Assembly (NCBI GenBank): GCA_000514715.1
Contig: AZWL01000005.1
Coordinates: forward strand, 310,001-374,000
Source: Streptomyces sp. CNH099
GTDB taxonomy: Bacteria > Actinomycetota > Actinomycetes > Streptomycetales > Streptomycetaceae
Direction: 5' to 3'
DNA length: 64,000 bases
Made by a program: the position numbers and the translations under genes. Positions 50,333 through 60,831 of this stretch are shown here, in pieces. The first letter of the stretch is position 1, and every line of letters starts with the position of its first letter. Below the pieces are notes generated by a model. That model saw only the letters and a list, made by a program, of their open reading frames with translations, did no database searches and was not told where the DNA came from.

Positions 50333-50358
50333 AGCGTCTCACCTGCCACGCAGGTCCG

Positions 50359-50431
50359 TGGAGCCTAGGAGAGTCGAACTCCTGACATCTGCCATGCAAA
50401 GACAGCGCTCTACCAACTGAGCTAAGGCCCC
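50359..50431 (-). tRNA. tRNA-Ala (TGC)
   Basis: A 73-nt cloverleaf on the minus strand. Acceptor GGGGCCT pairs with AGGCTCC (one G-T), and the discriminator is A. The anticodon stem CTGTC/GGCAG encloses loop TTTGCAT with anticodon TGC. The T arm has GTTCGACTC. CCA is not encoded. A TAGGCT -10-like element lies 12-17 bp upstream (50443-50448). Confidence 0.96.
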
Positions 50432-50433
50432 GA

Positions 50434-50467
50434 AGCGCCCCCAGCCTACCCGCTCGGCGGGGGCGCT
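50434..50467 (-). terminator. Probable terminator of the pknB operon
   Basis: A 9-bp stem, AGCGCCCCC (50434-50442) with GGGGGCGCT (50459-50467), just past the pknB stop. It overlaps the presumed tRNA-Ala promoter. Confidence 0.6.
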
Positions 50468-50513
50468 CGCATCGTGGTGATCTACGGGGGGGAGCGCCCG
50501 CGCCGGTCGGGGG

Positions 50514-52454
<1,941 letters not shown>

Positions 52455-52644
52455 AGCTTCTCCCAGCCCTCTTCCGTTCGTGCTCCCGTGCCGAAGCGGA
52501 GCGCCGGCACGGGGTGCCCGGCTCGTGCTGCTCGGCCATACCGTACCGGGCCCGGATGACACCGTTCGGGCGAGTCCGTCAGCCGATATCCGACCGGTAT
52601 CCGCCCGCCCTCCGGTGACGCCGGGAACCCGCCCCCCGGTTCCC

Positions 52645-54099
52645 TCACCGCCCCAGCGCTGCCTCCATGACGCTCTTGGCGATCGGCGCCGCGACGCCGC
52701 CGCCGGAGATGTCGTCGCGGTCGGCGCTGGCGTCCTCGACGACGACCGCGACGGCGACCTGCTCGCCGCTGTCGGGGTCCTCCGCGTACGAGATGAACCA
52801 GGCGTACGGCAGGTCCCGGTTGTCGATGCCGTGCTGCGCGGTGCCGGTCTTGCCGCCGACGGTGAGGCCGTCGATGCCGGCGTTGGAGCCCGTGCCCTCG
52901 TTGACGACGGTCTCCATCATCTCCTGCATCTTCTGCGCGTTCTCGCCGGACATCGGCTCGCTGAGCGTCTGGGGCTGCGTCACCTCGATGTCGTTGAGGT
53001 TCGGCGCGACCAGCTTCTCGACCATGTACGGCTTCATCAGCTCGCCGTCGTTGGCGACGGCCGACGCGACCATCGCCATCTGCAGCGGCGTCGCGCGGTT
53101 GGACGCCTGGCCGATGCCGCCCATCGCGTTCTGCGGGCGGTCCATCTCCGGGTAGACGCTCTCGGCGGCGCGCACGGGGGTGTCCAGCTCGGGGTTGCCG
53201 AAGCCGAACCGCTCGGACATGTCGATCATGGCCTCGTTGCCGAGCTTGTCGCTGATCATCGCGTAGACCGAGTTGCACGACCACTGCAGCGCCTCGCGCA
53301 GGGTGGCGTCCTTGCACACGCCCTTGACCTCGTTGCCCAGGGTGTTGGTCGACAGCGGCAGCTTGTACGTCTCGGGGGCGCCGGTCGGCTCGTCCATGTC
53401 GTACTCGCCGCTCTCCAGCGCCGCCGCGGCGGTGACGACCTTGAACGTGGAGCCGGGCGGGTACGTCTCGCGCAGCGCCCGGTTGAGCATCGGCTTGTCC
53501 TTGTCCTCGTTCAGGGCGACCCAGTTCTTCGAGTCCTCGCTGGAGTTGCCCGCGAACGACGACGGGTCGTAGCTGGGGCTGGTGGCCAGGCCGAGGATCG
53601 CGCCGGTCTCGGGGTCGAGGGCGGCGACGGCGCCCTTGCGGTCGCCCAGGCCCTCGAACGCGGCCTTCTGCACCTTCGCGTCGAGGGTGGTGACGACGTT
53701 GCCGCCCTTCTTGTCCTTGCCGGTGATCATGTCGATCGTGCGGTTGAAGAACAGCCGGTCGTCGTTGCCGGTGAGGATGCCGTCGTTCAGCGCCTCCAGC
53801 TGGTTGGCGCCGAACGCCTGGGAGGCGTAGCCGGTGACGGGGGCCCACAGCGGGCCGTCCTTGTACGTGCGCTTGTACTTGAAGTCGCTGCCGGAGGTCT
53901 CGGTCGAGCCCGTGACGGCCTTGTCGCCGACGATGATGTTGCCGCGGGGGTGGGCGTAGCGCTCGATGGCCACGCGCCGGTTGTCCTCGTGGGTGCGCAG
54001 CTCGTCCGCCTGGACGAACTGGATCCAGTTGACCCGGACGAGCAGGGCCATCACGAGCAGCCCGCAGAAGACGGCGACGCGGCGGAGTGGCTTGTTCAT
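52645..54099 (-). CDS. pbpA: Penicillin-binding protein PbpA (class B transpeptidase)
   Basis: A 484-residue class B PBP with an N-terminal TM anchor (VAVFCGLLVMALLVRVNWIQ). It crosslinks peptidoglycan. The catalytic Ser217 is in PPGSTFKVVTAAA. The SxN motif is WSCNSVYA, and the KTG motif is GGKTGTAQHG. There is no PASTA domain. The ATG at 54099 overlaps the rodA stop (ATGA). It works with the RodA/FtsW glycosyltransferase encoded just upstream. Confidence 0.97.
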   Translation of the reverse strand: MNKPLRRVAVFCGLLVMALLVRVNWIQFVQADELRTHEDNRRVAIERYAHPRGNIIVGDKAVTGSTETSGSDFKYKRTYKDGPLWAPVTGYASQAFGANQLEALNDGILTGNDDRLFFNRTIDMITGKDKKGGNVVTTLDAKVQKAAFEGLGDRKGAVAALDPETGAILGLATSPSYDPSSFAGNSSEDSKNWVALNEDKDKPMLNRALRETYPPGSTFKVVTAAAALESGEYDMDEPTGAPETYKLPLSTNTLGNEVKGVCKDATLREALQWSCNSVYAMISDKLGNEAMIDMSERFGFGNPELDTPVRAAESVYPEMDRPQNAMGGIGQASNRATPLQMAMVASAVANDGELMKPYMVEKLVAPNLNDIEVTQPQTLSEPMSGENAQKMQEMMETVVNEGTGSNAGIDGLTVGGKTGTAQHGIDNRDLPYAWFISYAEDPDSGEQVAVAVVVEDASADRDDISGGGVAAPIAKSVMEAALGR

Positions 54100-55502
54100 G
54101 TGCGGACCACCTGGGTCATCTCGGCGTCGGGTGAGGGCGCGGGCGCCGGCGCGGGTCTGCGCGCGGTGTCGCTGATGCGCAGCAGGATCGCGACCAGCGC
54201 CCAGTTGGCGATGACCGAGGAGCCTCCCTGGGCGAGGAACGGCATCGTCATGCCGGTCAGCGGGATGAGGGCGGTGACGCCGCCGGCCACGACGAAGCAC
54301 TGCAGGGCGAACGCGCCGGACAGGCCGACCGCGAGCAGCTTGCCGAACGGGTCGCGGGCGGCGAGCGCGGTGCGCATGCCGCGCTCGATGAGGAGCCCGT
54401 AGAGGACGATGATCGCCATCAGGCCGGTCAGGCCCAGCTCCTCGCCGACGGTGGCGAGGATGTAGTCGCTCTTGGTGGCGATGCCGCCGATGAGGCGGGA
54501 GTAGCCCTGGCCGAGGCCGGAGCCGAAGAGGCCGCCGGAGCCGAAGGAGTACATCGCCTGCGCGGTCTCGGTCACGCCGTCGTTGACGGGGCTGCGCGCC
54601 AGCGGGTTGAGCCAGTTGTCGACGCGGTCGCCGATGTGGCTGTTGACGGAGGCGACGCTGACCGCGCCGAGCACGGACAGCAGCAGGCCGAAGACGATCC
54701 AGCTGGTGCGCTCGGTGGCCACGTACAGCATGACCACGAACAGGCCGAAGAACAGCAGCGAGGTGCCGAGGTCGGTCTCGAAGACCAGGATCATCAGGCT
54801 GAGACCCCAGATCACCAGGATCGGCCCGAGGTCCCGCCCGCGCGGCAGGTACAGCCCCATGACGCGGCGGCTGGCCAGGGCCAGGGCGTCCCGCTTGACC
54901 ATGAGGTAGCCGGCGAAGAAGACCGCGATGACGATCTTCGCGAACTCACCCGGCTGCAGCGAGCCGAGGCCCGGGATGCTCACCCAGATGCGGGCGCCGT
55001 TCACCTCGGCGCCGAGGCCCGGCACCATCGGCATGATCAGCAGGCCCAGCGCCACGGCCATCGAGATGTACGTGTAGCGCTGCAGGACCCGGTGGTCCTT
55101 GAGGAAGAGCAGCACGCCGACGAAGAGGGCGACGCCGACCGCGGACCACATCAGCTGGTCGGGCGCCATCGGGCCGCCGAGCGCGTCCGTGGTCAGCGAG
55201 GGCTCCTGGTCGAGGCGCCAGATCAGCACCAGGCCCAGACCGTTGAGGAGGGTCGCGATGGGCAGCAGCAGCGGGTCGGAGTACGGGGCGAACTTCCGTA
55301 CCACCAGATGCGCCACGGCGGCCAGGCAGCCGAGGCCGGCGGCGTAGCCGAGGACGCCGGCGGGCACCGAGTCGTCCTTGGCCAGGCCCACGTTCACGTA
55401 GGCGAAGACCGGGATCAGCACGGCGAAGACGAGCATCGCCAGCTCGGTGTTGCGCCGGCTGGGCGCGGCCACCGAGCTGATGGTGCTGGTGTGGCTGCTC
55501 AC
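54096..55502 (-). CDS. rodA: SEDS glycosyltransferase (RodA/FtsW)
   Basis: A 468-residue polytopic peptidoglycan polymerase with 10-12 TM helices. Conserved SEDS segments include GARIWVSIPGLGSLQPGEFAKI, FETDLGTSLLFFGLF, and TKSDYILATVGEELGLTG, where the catalytic Asp region is TKSDYI. It forms a pair with PbpA. The start at 55502 is 22 bp after pstP. Confidence 0.96.
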   Translation of the reverse strand: MSSHTSTISSVAAPSRRNTELAMLVFAVLIPVFAYVNVGLAKDDSVPAGVLGYAAGLGCLAAVAHLVVRKFAPYSDPLLLPIATLLNGLGLVLIWRLDQEPSLTTDALGGPMAPDQLMWSAVGVALFVGVLLFLKDHRVLQRYTYISMAVALGLLIMPMVPGLGAEVNGARIWVSIPGLGSLQPGEFAKIVIAVFFAGYLMVKRDALALASRRVMGLYLPRGRDLGPILVIWGLSLMILVFETDLGTSLLFFGLFVVMLYVATERTSWIVFGLLLSVLGAVSVASVNSHIGDRVDNWLNPLARSPVNDGVTETAQAMYSFGSGGLFGSGLGQGYSRLIGGIATKSDYILATVGEELGLTGLMAIIVLYGLLIERGMRTALAARDPFGKLLAVGLSGAFALQCFVVAGGVTALIPLTGMTMPFLAQGGSSVIANWALVAILLRISDTARRPAPAPAPSPDAEMTQVVRT

Positions 55503-55524
55503 GAGCGGTCGGCCCCCCCACGGG

Positions 55525-57054
55525 TTATTGCTTCGGGCACTGTTTCGCCAGTTTCTGCTCTTCCTCGGTCAACGAGGAACCCGGCGCCGGCGTCCCGGAC
55601 TTGTCGTCCCCGGCCTTGTCCCCGCCGCTCCCGGGCTCGCCCTGCTGGTCGGGGTCCTGCCCGTCGGGGTTCTGCTTCTCCTGCTCCTGCTGCCGCCGCT
55701 CGTCCTCCCGCACGCGGTCGGCCGCGGCCTGCTCCTCGGCGACGGTGCGGCAGATCTCGGCCTGCTGCTGCAGGTCGGCGACCTTCGCCCGGGCGTCGCC
55801 GAGGCTCTCCTCGGCGATGTTGTCCTCGACGCGGTTCTGCTGGTACGTGGGGAGGTACTTCAGTTCGATGTCCGGGTGGTCCTCGTGGACGGAGGACAGG
55901 CTCATCCAGGCGAGCTTCTGGTCGATGCCCTGGTATACGGCGACGTGGTCGTCCTTCGTGCCGACGTAGTACTGGGACTGCGTCCAGTCGTACGCCTTGT
56001 AGCCGCCGAACCCCAGGCCGCCGAGGACCACGGCGAGCAGCAGCCCGCGCTTGAGCCACTTGAAGCGGGGCGGCGCCTTGACGAAGTCCTCGTCGTTGTA
56101 CGACAGGCCGTACGGGTCGCCGCCCTCGCCGGCCGGGCCGAAGCCCCCGGCCTGCGGCGGCGCGGGGCGGCCGAGGCCGGCGGCGCGGGCGGCGGGGGTC
56201 TGCATGCCGGCGGTGTCGATCTGGTGCTGGTTCTCGGCGACGGCGCCGACGACCAGGGGGGCGTCGTGGAGCCGGCCGGCCATGGTGTCGTCGTCGGTGG
56301 CGTCGAGGACGTCGGCGACGATGACGGTGATGTTGTCCGGGCCGCCGCCGCGCAGCGCCAGCTCGATCAGCTCCTGCACGGTCTCCTGCGGCCCGGCGTA
56401 GCCGGCGAGGGTGTTCTCCATCGTCTCGTGGCTGACCACGGACGACAGGCCGTCGGAGCAGACCAGGTAGCGGTCGCCGGCGCGCACCTCGCGGATGGAC
56501 AGGTCGGGCTCGACCTGGTCGCCGCTGCCCAGCGCGCGCATCAGCAGCGAGCGCTGCGGGTGGGTGGTGGCCTCCTCCTCGGTGATGCGGTTCTCGTCGA
56601 CGAGCCGCTGCACCCAGGTGTGGTCCTTGGTGATCTGCGTCAGGACGCCGTCGCGCAGCAGGTACGCGCGGGAGTCGCCGACGTGCACCAGGCCGAGGCG
56701 CTGGCCCGTCCAGAGCAGGGCGGTGAGCGTGGTGCCCATGCCCTCCAGCTGCGGGTCCTCCTCGACCATGCGGCGCAGCCGGTCGTTGGCGTGCTCCACG
56801 GTGCCGCCGAGCGCGGTGAGCAGGTCGGAGCCGGGGACGTCCTCGTCCAGGGCGACCATCACGGAGATGACCTCGGAGCTGGCGACCTCGCCGGCGGCCT
56901 GGCCGCCCATGCCGTCGGCGATGGCGAGCAGCCGGGGGCCGGCGTAGCCGGAGTCCTCGTTGTGGTCACGGATCATGCCCTCGTGCGACCCGGCGGCGAA
57001 GCGCAGAGAGAGGCTCATGCGCACCTCGCCGGTCGGCTCCGGGTACATCCGCAT
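55525..57054 (-). CDS. pstP: PP2C-type protein phosphatase PstP
   Basis: About 509 residues. The PPM domain (about 10-250) has MIRDHNEDSGYAGPRLLAIADGMGG and GDSRAYLLRDG. The metal-binding aspartates are in DGMGG, SDGLSSVV and GGPDNITVIVADV. A linker with Pro/Gly and a TM near 335-357 lead to an external domain and a Glu/Gln/Asp-rich tail. It removes phosphate from PknB substrates. The ATG at 57054 (MRMYPEPTGEV) is the usual annotated start; an inner Met (MSLSLRF) also fits. Confidence 0.95.
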   Translation of the reverse strand: MRMYPEPTGEVRMSLSLRFAAGSHEGMIRDHNEDSGYAGPRLLAIADGMGGQAAGEVASSEVISVMVALDEDVPGSDLLTALGGTVEHANDRLRRMVEEDPQLEGMGTTLTALLWTGQRLGLVHVGDSRAYLLRDGVLTQITKDHTWVQRLVDENRITEEEATTHPQRSLLMRALGSGDQVEPDLSIREVRAGDRYLVCSDGLSSVVSHETMENTLAGYAGPQETVQELIELALRGGGPDNITVIVADVLDATDDDTMAGRLHDAPLVVGAVAENQHQIDTAGMQTPAARAAGLGRPAPPQAGGFGPAGEGGDPYGLSYNDEDFVKAPPRFKWLKRGLLLAVVLGGLGFGGYKAYDWTQSQYYVGTKDDHVAVYQGIDQKLAWMSLSSVHEDHPDIELKYLPTYQQNRVEDNIAEESLGDARAKVADLQQQAEICRTVAEEQAAADRVREDERRQQEQEKQNPDGQDPDQQGEPGSGGDKAGDDKSGTPAPGSSLTEEEQKLAKQCPKQ

Positions 57055-57080
57055 GGTGCCCGCCCTCCGGTCATGGTCTT

Positions 57081-57587
57081 CTACTTCCGCAGCTCGATGA
57101 CGGTCTTGCCGATCCGGATCGGTGCGCCGGGCGGGATCGGCACCGGCGAGGTGAGCCGGGTCCGGTCGAGATACGTGCCGTTGGTGGATCCGAGGTCCTC
57201 CACGATCCAACGCCCGTCACGGTCCGGATAGATCCTGGCATGCCGCGAGGAGGCGTAGTCGTCGTCCAGCACGATTGTCGAATCGTGGGCCCGCCCCAGG
57301 GTGATGGTCTGCCCCTGGAGGGTGACGGTGGTGCCGGTGAGCGACCCCTCGGTGACCACGAGCTTGGTCGGGGCCCCGCGCTGCCCCCGGCGCCCGCCGC
57401 GGCCGCCCCTGGCGTCCTGCGGCGGCGCCTGCGGGCGCGGCGGAGGCCGGTCCTGGGCGGCCGCCGCGCGCCGGGTGACCCGGGTGCCGAACAGGTCGCT
57501 GCGGATGACCTGGACGGCGACGATGACGAACAGCCACAGCACGGCGAGGAAACCCAGCCGCATGACCGTCAGGGTCAGCTCTGACAT
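57081..57587 (-). CDS. fhaB: FHA-domain membrane protein FhaB (FipA-like)
   Basis: 168 residues. One N-terminal TM (LTVMRLGFLAVLWLFVIVAVQVI), a Pro/Gly/Arg linker, and an FHA domain (ITLGRAHDSTIVLDDDYASSRHARIY and VEDLGSTNGTYLDRTRL) that binds phosphothreonine. It sits between fhaA and pstP, and links PknB signals to the divisome in mycobacteria. Confidence 0.95.
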   Translation of the reverse strand: MSELTLTVMRLGFLAVLWLFVIVAVQVIRSDLFGTRVTRRAAAAQDRPPPRPQAPPQDARGGRGGRRGQRGAPTKLVVTEGSLTGTTVTLQGQTITLGRAHDSTIVLDDDYASSRHARIYPDRDGRWIVEDLGSTNGTYLDRTRLTSPVPIPPGAPIRIGKTVIELRK

Positions 57588-57597
57588 CGGCCCCGCT

Positions 57598-58530
57598 TCA
57601 CCCTTCGGCTTGCCGGTAGAGGACGGTGGTGCTGCCCACGCGGATGCGTGAGCCGTCGCGGAGCGTAGCGCGCTGGGTGTGCTGGTCGTCCACCACGATG
57701 CCGTTGGTGGACCCGAGGTCCTGCACCATCGCGCCGCCGTCGAAGGTACGGATCTCGCAGTGCCGGCGGCTGACGCCGGGGTCGTCGATCCGTACGTCGG
57801 CCTCCGTGCTGCGGCCGAGGACCAGCGACTGCCTGGTCATCTGGTGCCGGACGCCGTTGATCTCCAGCCAGTGGCGCAGCCGGCGCGCGCCCCCCGGCGG
57901 AGGGCCGGGCGGGGGCCCGCCGGGCGCGGGGGCGCCGGGCGCCCCCGGCGGCGGCGCCGCGGGCATCGGCGGCGGCTGGTGCCGCGGCGGGCGGCCGTAG
58001 GCGCCGTAGTCTCCGCCGGGGCCGCCGGGGCCGCCGGGGCCGCCCGGCTGCGCCCCGTAGCCGCCGGGGCCGGTGGGGGCGGGGGGACCGGGAGGCGCCC
58101 CCGGCGCGGCGGGCGCGCCGCCGGCGTGCGGGCGGCTCGCGGGCGCCTGGGAGTGGCTGCCCGCCAGGGTGCGGCTGCGGATCCGGTAGAGGCCGGTGTC
58201 GAGGTCCTCCGCCTTCTCCAGGTGCACCTTTATCGGGCCCATGAAGGTGTAGCGCTGCTGCTGCGCGTAGTCGCGCACCATGGCGGCCAGCTCCTCGCCG
58301 AGCTGGCCGGAGTACGGAGCGAGCCGGTCGTAGTCGGGGGCGCTCAGCTCCACGATGAAGTCGTTGGGCACGACCGTACGCTCACGGTTCCAGATGGTGG
58401 CGTTGTTGTCGCACTCGCGCTGCAGGGCGCCGGCGATCTCCACCGGCTGCACCTCGGACTTGAACACCTTGGCGAAGGTGCCGTTGACGAGACCCTCCAG
58501 ACGCTGCTCGAAGCGCTTGAGTACTCCCAC
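57598..58530 (-). CDS. fhaA: FHA-domain protein FhaA with DUF3662
   Basis: 310 residues. An N-terminal DUF3662 domain (MGVLKRFEQRLEGLVNGTFAKVFKSEVQPVEIAGALQREC, about 1-125), a Gly/Pro-rich linker, and a C-terminal FHA domain (LVLGRSTEADVRIDDPGVSRRHCEI and VQDLGSTNGIVVDD). In mycobacteria it binds the phosphorylated MviN pseudokinase and so slows wall synthesis. Here that partner is a separate gene at 9396-11168. First gene of the operon. Confidence 0.96.
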   Translation of the reverse strand: MGVLKRFEQRLEGLVNGTFAKVFKSEVQPVEIAGALQRECDNNATIWNRERTVVPNDFIVELSAPDYDRLAPYSGQLGEELAAMVRDYAQQQRYTFMGPIKVHLEKAEDLDTGLYRIRSRTLAGSHSQAPASRPHAGGAPAAPGAPPGPPAPTGPGGYGAQPGGPGGPGGPGGDYGAYGRPPRHQPPPMPAAPPPGAPGAPAPGGPPPGPPPGGARRLRHWLEINGVRHQMTRQSLVLGRSTEADVRIDDPGVSRRHCEIRTFDGGAMVQDLGSTNGIVVDDQHTQRATLRDGSRIRVGSTTVLYRQAEG

Positions 58531-58891
58531 GGGGCACCTCCTCTCCTTCCGGCCTTCCCGCCGGGCCCTCGAACATGCTGCTCGTACTGCTCGCTGATCG
58601 TATCCACGCGCGGGGGAATGGACTGGTTCCCGGTCCCCGCCGCCGGTACGCGGTGTCCTCTCTCACACCCGTCTCACACCTGCCGGCCGGCTGTCCGGCC
58701 GGGCTTCTCCACCGTCCGCCCAGGCGTCCACTGGGGATGGTACGGGCGGCTCCTCCCAGTGTCCCGCATCGCCGGCCCCCGGCGGTCGCGGTGCGGGCAA
58801 AACGGATGTGATCCGGGTCCGGACAGCGTGCTAGGCTTCCTGATGTCAGCACGGCCCAGGCCCTGTCTCGGTCATGTGCGGCACACCCTTT
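58531..58891. promoter_or_regulatory. Spacer with fhaA and tRNA-Leu promoters
   Basis: 361 bp without a gene. A TAGGCT -10-like box at 58832-58837 lies 55 bp before tRNA-Leu. The rest must hold the leftward fhaA promoter, which I could not place. Confidence 0.5.
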
Positions 58892-58978
58892 GCGCGGGTG
58901 GCGGAATAGGCAGACGCGCTGGATTCAGGTTCCAGTGTCCGAAAGGACGTGGGGGTTCAACTCCCCCCTCGCGCACCA
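58892..58978 (+). tRNA. tRNA-Leu (CAG)
   Basis: A class II tRNA with a long variable arm (GTGTCCGAAAGGACGT). Acceptor GCGCGGG pairs with CTCGCGC (one G-T), and the discriminator is A with encoded CCA to 58978. The anticodon stem CTGGA/TCCAG encloses loop TTCAGGT with anticodon CAG. The origin core ends here. Confidence 0.97.
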
Positions 58979-58990
58979 CACAGCATGATC

Positions 58991-59038
58991 GAAGGCACCC
59001 GGTTGCCGGTGACGGACGTCACCGGCGTGGGTGCCTTC
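58991..59038 (+). terminator. Two-tier hairpin after tRNA-Leu
   Basis: Outer perfect stem GAAGGCACCC (58991-59000) with GGGTGCCTTC (59029-59038). Nested perfect stem GCCGGTGAC (59005-59013) with GTCACCGGC (59018-59026). It starts 12 bp after the CCA end. Likely terminator. Confidence 0.75.
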
Positions 59039-59431
59039 CGTCGTTCCGGTGCGTGCCCGCCCCGGCGATGGCGCACGCATACACACCCGCCCCGTACCTC
59101 CATCGGGCGAAGGGGCCGCGGACTCCCCGTCGCTATCGCTGTGCACCCCGGCCAGCAAGGGGACGCCCCCGGTCCGCGGCGGGCAAGTATGTGTCATTGC
59201 CCCGGCCGGCCGGACAGGACTCCTGCCGCGGAGGGATCCGGCGCGGGGGATTCCCGCCGTACGGGTCGGGGAGGGCTACTGCCCTGGTGGGAGCGGTGCC
59301 GGCGCTGGTTTTCCCGCGCTCCGTACACCGTGCCGGAGCGAGGTTGCGAATGCCGCTTTCCGGGCAATCAGCGACAGAAAGTGATTGATTGACAGCGCGA
59401 GAGATGATCGCGCACACTCGGGCTCGATTTT

Positions 59432-59443
59432 CGCCGATCGGCG
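59432..59443. promoter_or_regulatory. Palindrome upstream of P450 gene, possible operator
   Basis: Perfect 12-bp palindrome CGCCGATCGGCG, 49 bp before the P450 start and downstream of a TTGACA. Repressor families such as TetR use palindromes of this kind. Function inferred. Confidence 0.35.
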
Positions 59444-59457
59444 TGTCAAACGGGGCG

Positions 59458-59478
59458 GCGGCCAAGGGGGTTGGCCGC
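59458..59478 (+). promoter_or_regulatory. Hairpin next to the P450 ribosome binding site
   Basis: GCGGCCAA, a loop of five G, then TTGGCCGC, ending two bases before GGAGGAG. It could hide or expose the ribosome site of the P450 gene. Confidence 0.35.
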
Positions 59479-59491
59479 TGGGAGGAGTGAA

Positions 59492-60784
59492 ATGACGGGG
59501 CAGCAGGCACGGGTGTCCACGGAGCTTCCGGCGGTGCTGGACGGCTTCGACCTCACCGATCAGGAGCGGTTCACCGACGGCTTCCCGCACGAGGTCTTCG
59601 TCCGGCTCCGCGAGGAGGCCCCCGTGCTGTGGCACCCGCCGGGGACGACCGTCGACGGCGAGGGCTTCTGGGTGCTGTCCCGGCACGCCGACCTGAAGGC
59701 GGCGGCCGAGGACCCGGTGTTCTCCTCCAAGGGCGGCGGCGGGCGCGAGGGCGGCGGGACGCACATCGACGACCTGAAGCCCGGCGTGCACGCCGGCAGT
59801 CTGATCAACATGCAGGACGATCCGCGGCACCGGATGTTCAAGGACCTGGTCAGCCCGCCCGTCGCCCGGCAGGCCGTCGAGGCGCGGCTGCCGCAGCTGC
59901 GCGAGGTGGCGGCCCGGCTCGTCGGGCAGGCCCTCGCCCGGGGCCGGGTGAACTTCCAGCCGGCCGTGACCGCCCCGTACACCATCGAGTGCGTGGGCAG
60001 GGTGCTGGGCGCGCCCGAGGCGGACATGCCGCAGCTCATCGAGTGGGGGGAGACCCTCGCCGGGTTCGAGGAGCGCCTCTCCGGCAAGGTCAACCGGGCG
60101 GCCACCGAGACCCAGTACGCGATGTACGAGTACAGCAAGAAGCTGATCGCGGCGAAGCGCGCCGCGGGCGGCCCGCCGGCGGACGACCTCATGTCCGTGC
60201 TGGCGCACCGGGACATCCCCGCGGACCGCGGCGAGGAGCCGCTGTCGGAGTACGAGCGCGAGGCGTTCTTCTGCCTCGTGCTGATCGCCGGCAGCGAACC
60301 GCCGCGGAACGCGTTGGCGACCGGCGTCCTCGCGCTCGCCCAGCACCCCGAGCAGTGGCGGGCGCTGCGCGCCGACCGCTCCCTGCTGCCGGGCGCGATC
60401 GACGAGATGCTGCGCTGGTCCACCCCCACGCCGTACAACCGGCGCACCGCGACCCGCGACACCGTCTTCCGCGGCACCGAGATCAAGGCCGGCGAGAAGA
60501 TCACCTTCTGGTGGGCCTCCGGCAACCGGGACGGCTCCGTCTTCGACGACCCGACGACCTTCGACATCCGCCGCTCCCCCAACCCGCACCTGGCCTTCGC
60601 CCACGGCACCCACTCGTGCCTGGGCGAGCAGCTGGCGCGGATCGAGATGCGGGTGCTCCTGGAAGAACTCCTCGACCGGGTGGCGGAGATCCGGATCGAC
60701 GGCGACGTGACCTGGGCCCCGAGCAACAAGCACACGGTCATCCTGCGCATGCCCGTCGAGCTGGTTCCGGCCACCGCGGCCTGA
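59492..60784 (+). CDS. Cytochrome P450 (I-helix Thr replaced by Pro)
   Basis: A 430-residue soluble P450. The heme loop is FAHGTHSCLGEQLAR (Cys376), ExxR is E305-M-L-R308, and the K-helix region is DEMLRWSTPTPYNRRT. The overall sequence is nearest the CYP124/125/142-like group (RNAxxxGVLALAQHPEQW). In the I helix, where AGxETT is usual, this protein has A-G-S-E269-P270-P271-R-N. The acid stays but both threonines are proline. The ATG at 59492 has GGAGGAG upstream. It is in tandem with a second P450 and a polyketide synthase, so a tailoring role is inferred. Confidence 0.93.
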   Translation: MTGQQARVSTELPAVLDGFDLTDQERFTDGFPHEVFVRLREEAPVLWHPPGTTVDGEGFWVLSRHADLKAAAEDPVFSSKGGGGREGGGTHIDDLKPGVHAGSLINMQDDPRHRMFKDLVSPPVARQAVEARLPQLREVAARLVGQALARGRVNFQPAVTAPYTIECVGRVLGAPEADMPQLIEWGETLAGFEERLSGKVNRAATETQYAMYEYSKKLIAAKRAAGGPPADDLMSVLAHRDIPADRGEEPLSEYEREAFFCLVLIAGSEPPRNALATGVLALAQHPEQWRALRADRSLLPGAIDEMLRWSTPTPYNRRTATRDTVFRGTEIKAGEKITFWWASGNRDGSVFDDPTTFDIRRSPNPHLAFAHGTHSCLGEQLARIEMRVLLEELLDRVAEIRIDGDVTWAPSNKHTVILRMPVELVPATAA

Positions 60785-60831
60785 CACCACCTCGCAACGG
60801 GACTTCACCATCACACGGGGAGCGAGTGAGC

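Larger units (their letters stand above)
48672..50358. other. Gene-poor, apparently decayed stretch downstream of tRNA-Ala
   Basis: 1.69 kb with no reading frame I can assign, less GC-skewed codon structure and frequent stops. It contains a possible 37-residue frame at 48849-48962 behind a TAGGCT-like -10, an iteron-like repeat cluster at 49324-49382, a possible HAD-like C-terminal remnant near 49931-50066 (minus) and the tRNA-Ala terminator at 50291-50332. It lies exactly on the 3' side of a tRNA gene, a common integration position, so a degraded integrated element is a reasonable inference. I found no duplicated tRNA end and no intact integrase. Confidence 0.5.
58979..59491. other. 513-bp spacer between tRNA-Leu and the P450 gene
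   Basis: It contains the tRNA terminator hairpin (58991-59038), a stretch of less GC-rich sequence near 59370-59400 with TTGACA at 59389, a 12-bp palindrome CGCCGATCGGCG at 59432-59443 and an RNA hairpin at 59458-59478 before the P450 ribosome site. There is no integrase or other gene. Confidence 0.6.

Noticed and set aside
59031..59384. Short plus-strand frames in the tRNA-Leu to P450 spacer
   Set aside because: No ribosome site, no family resemblance, and the frames overlap the tRNA terminator hairpin.
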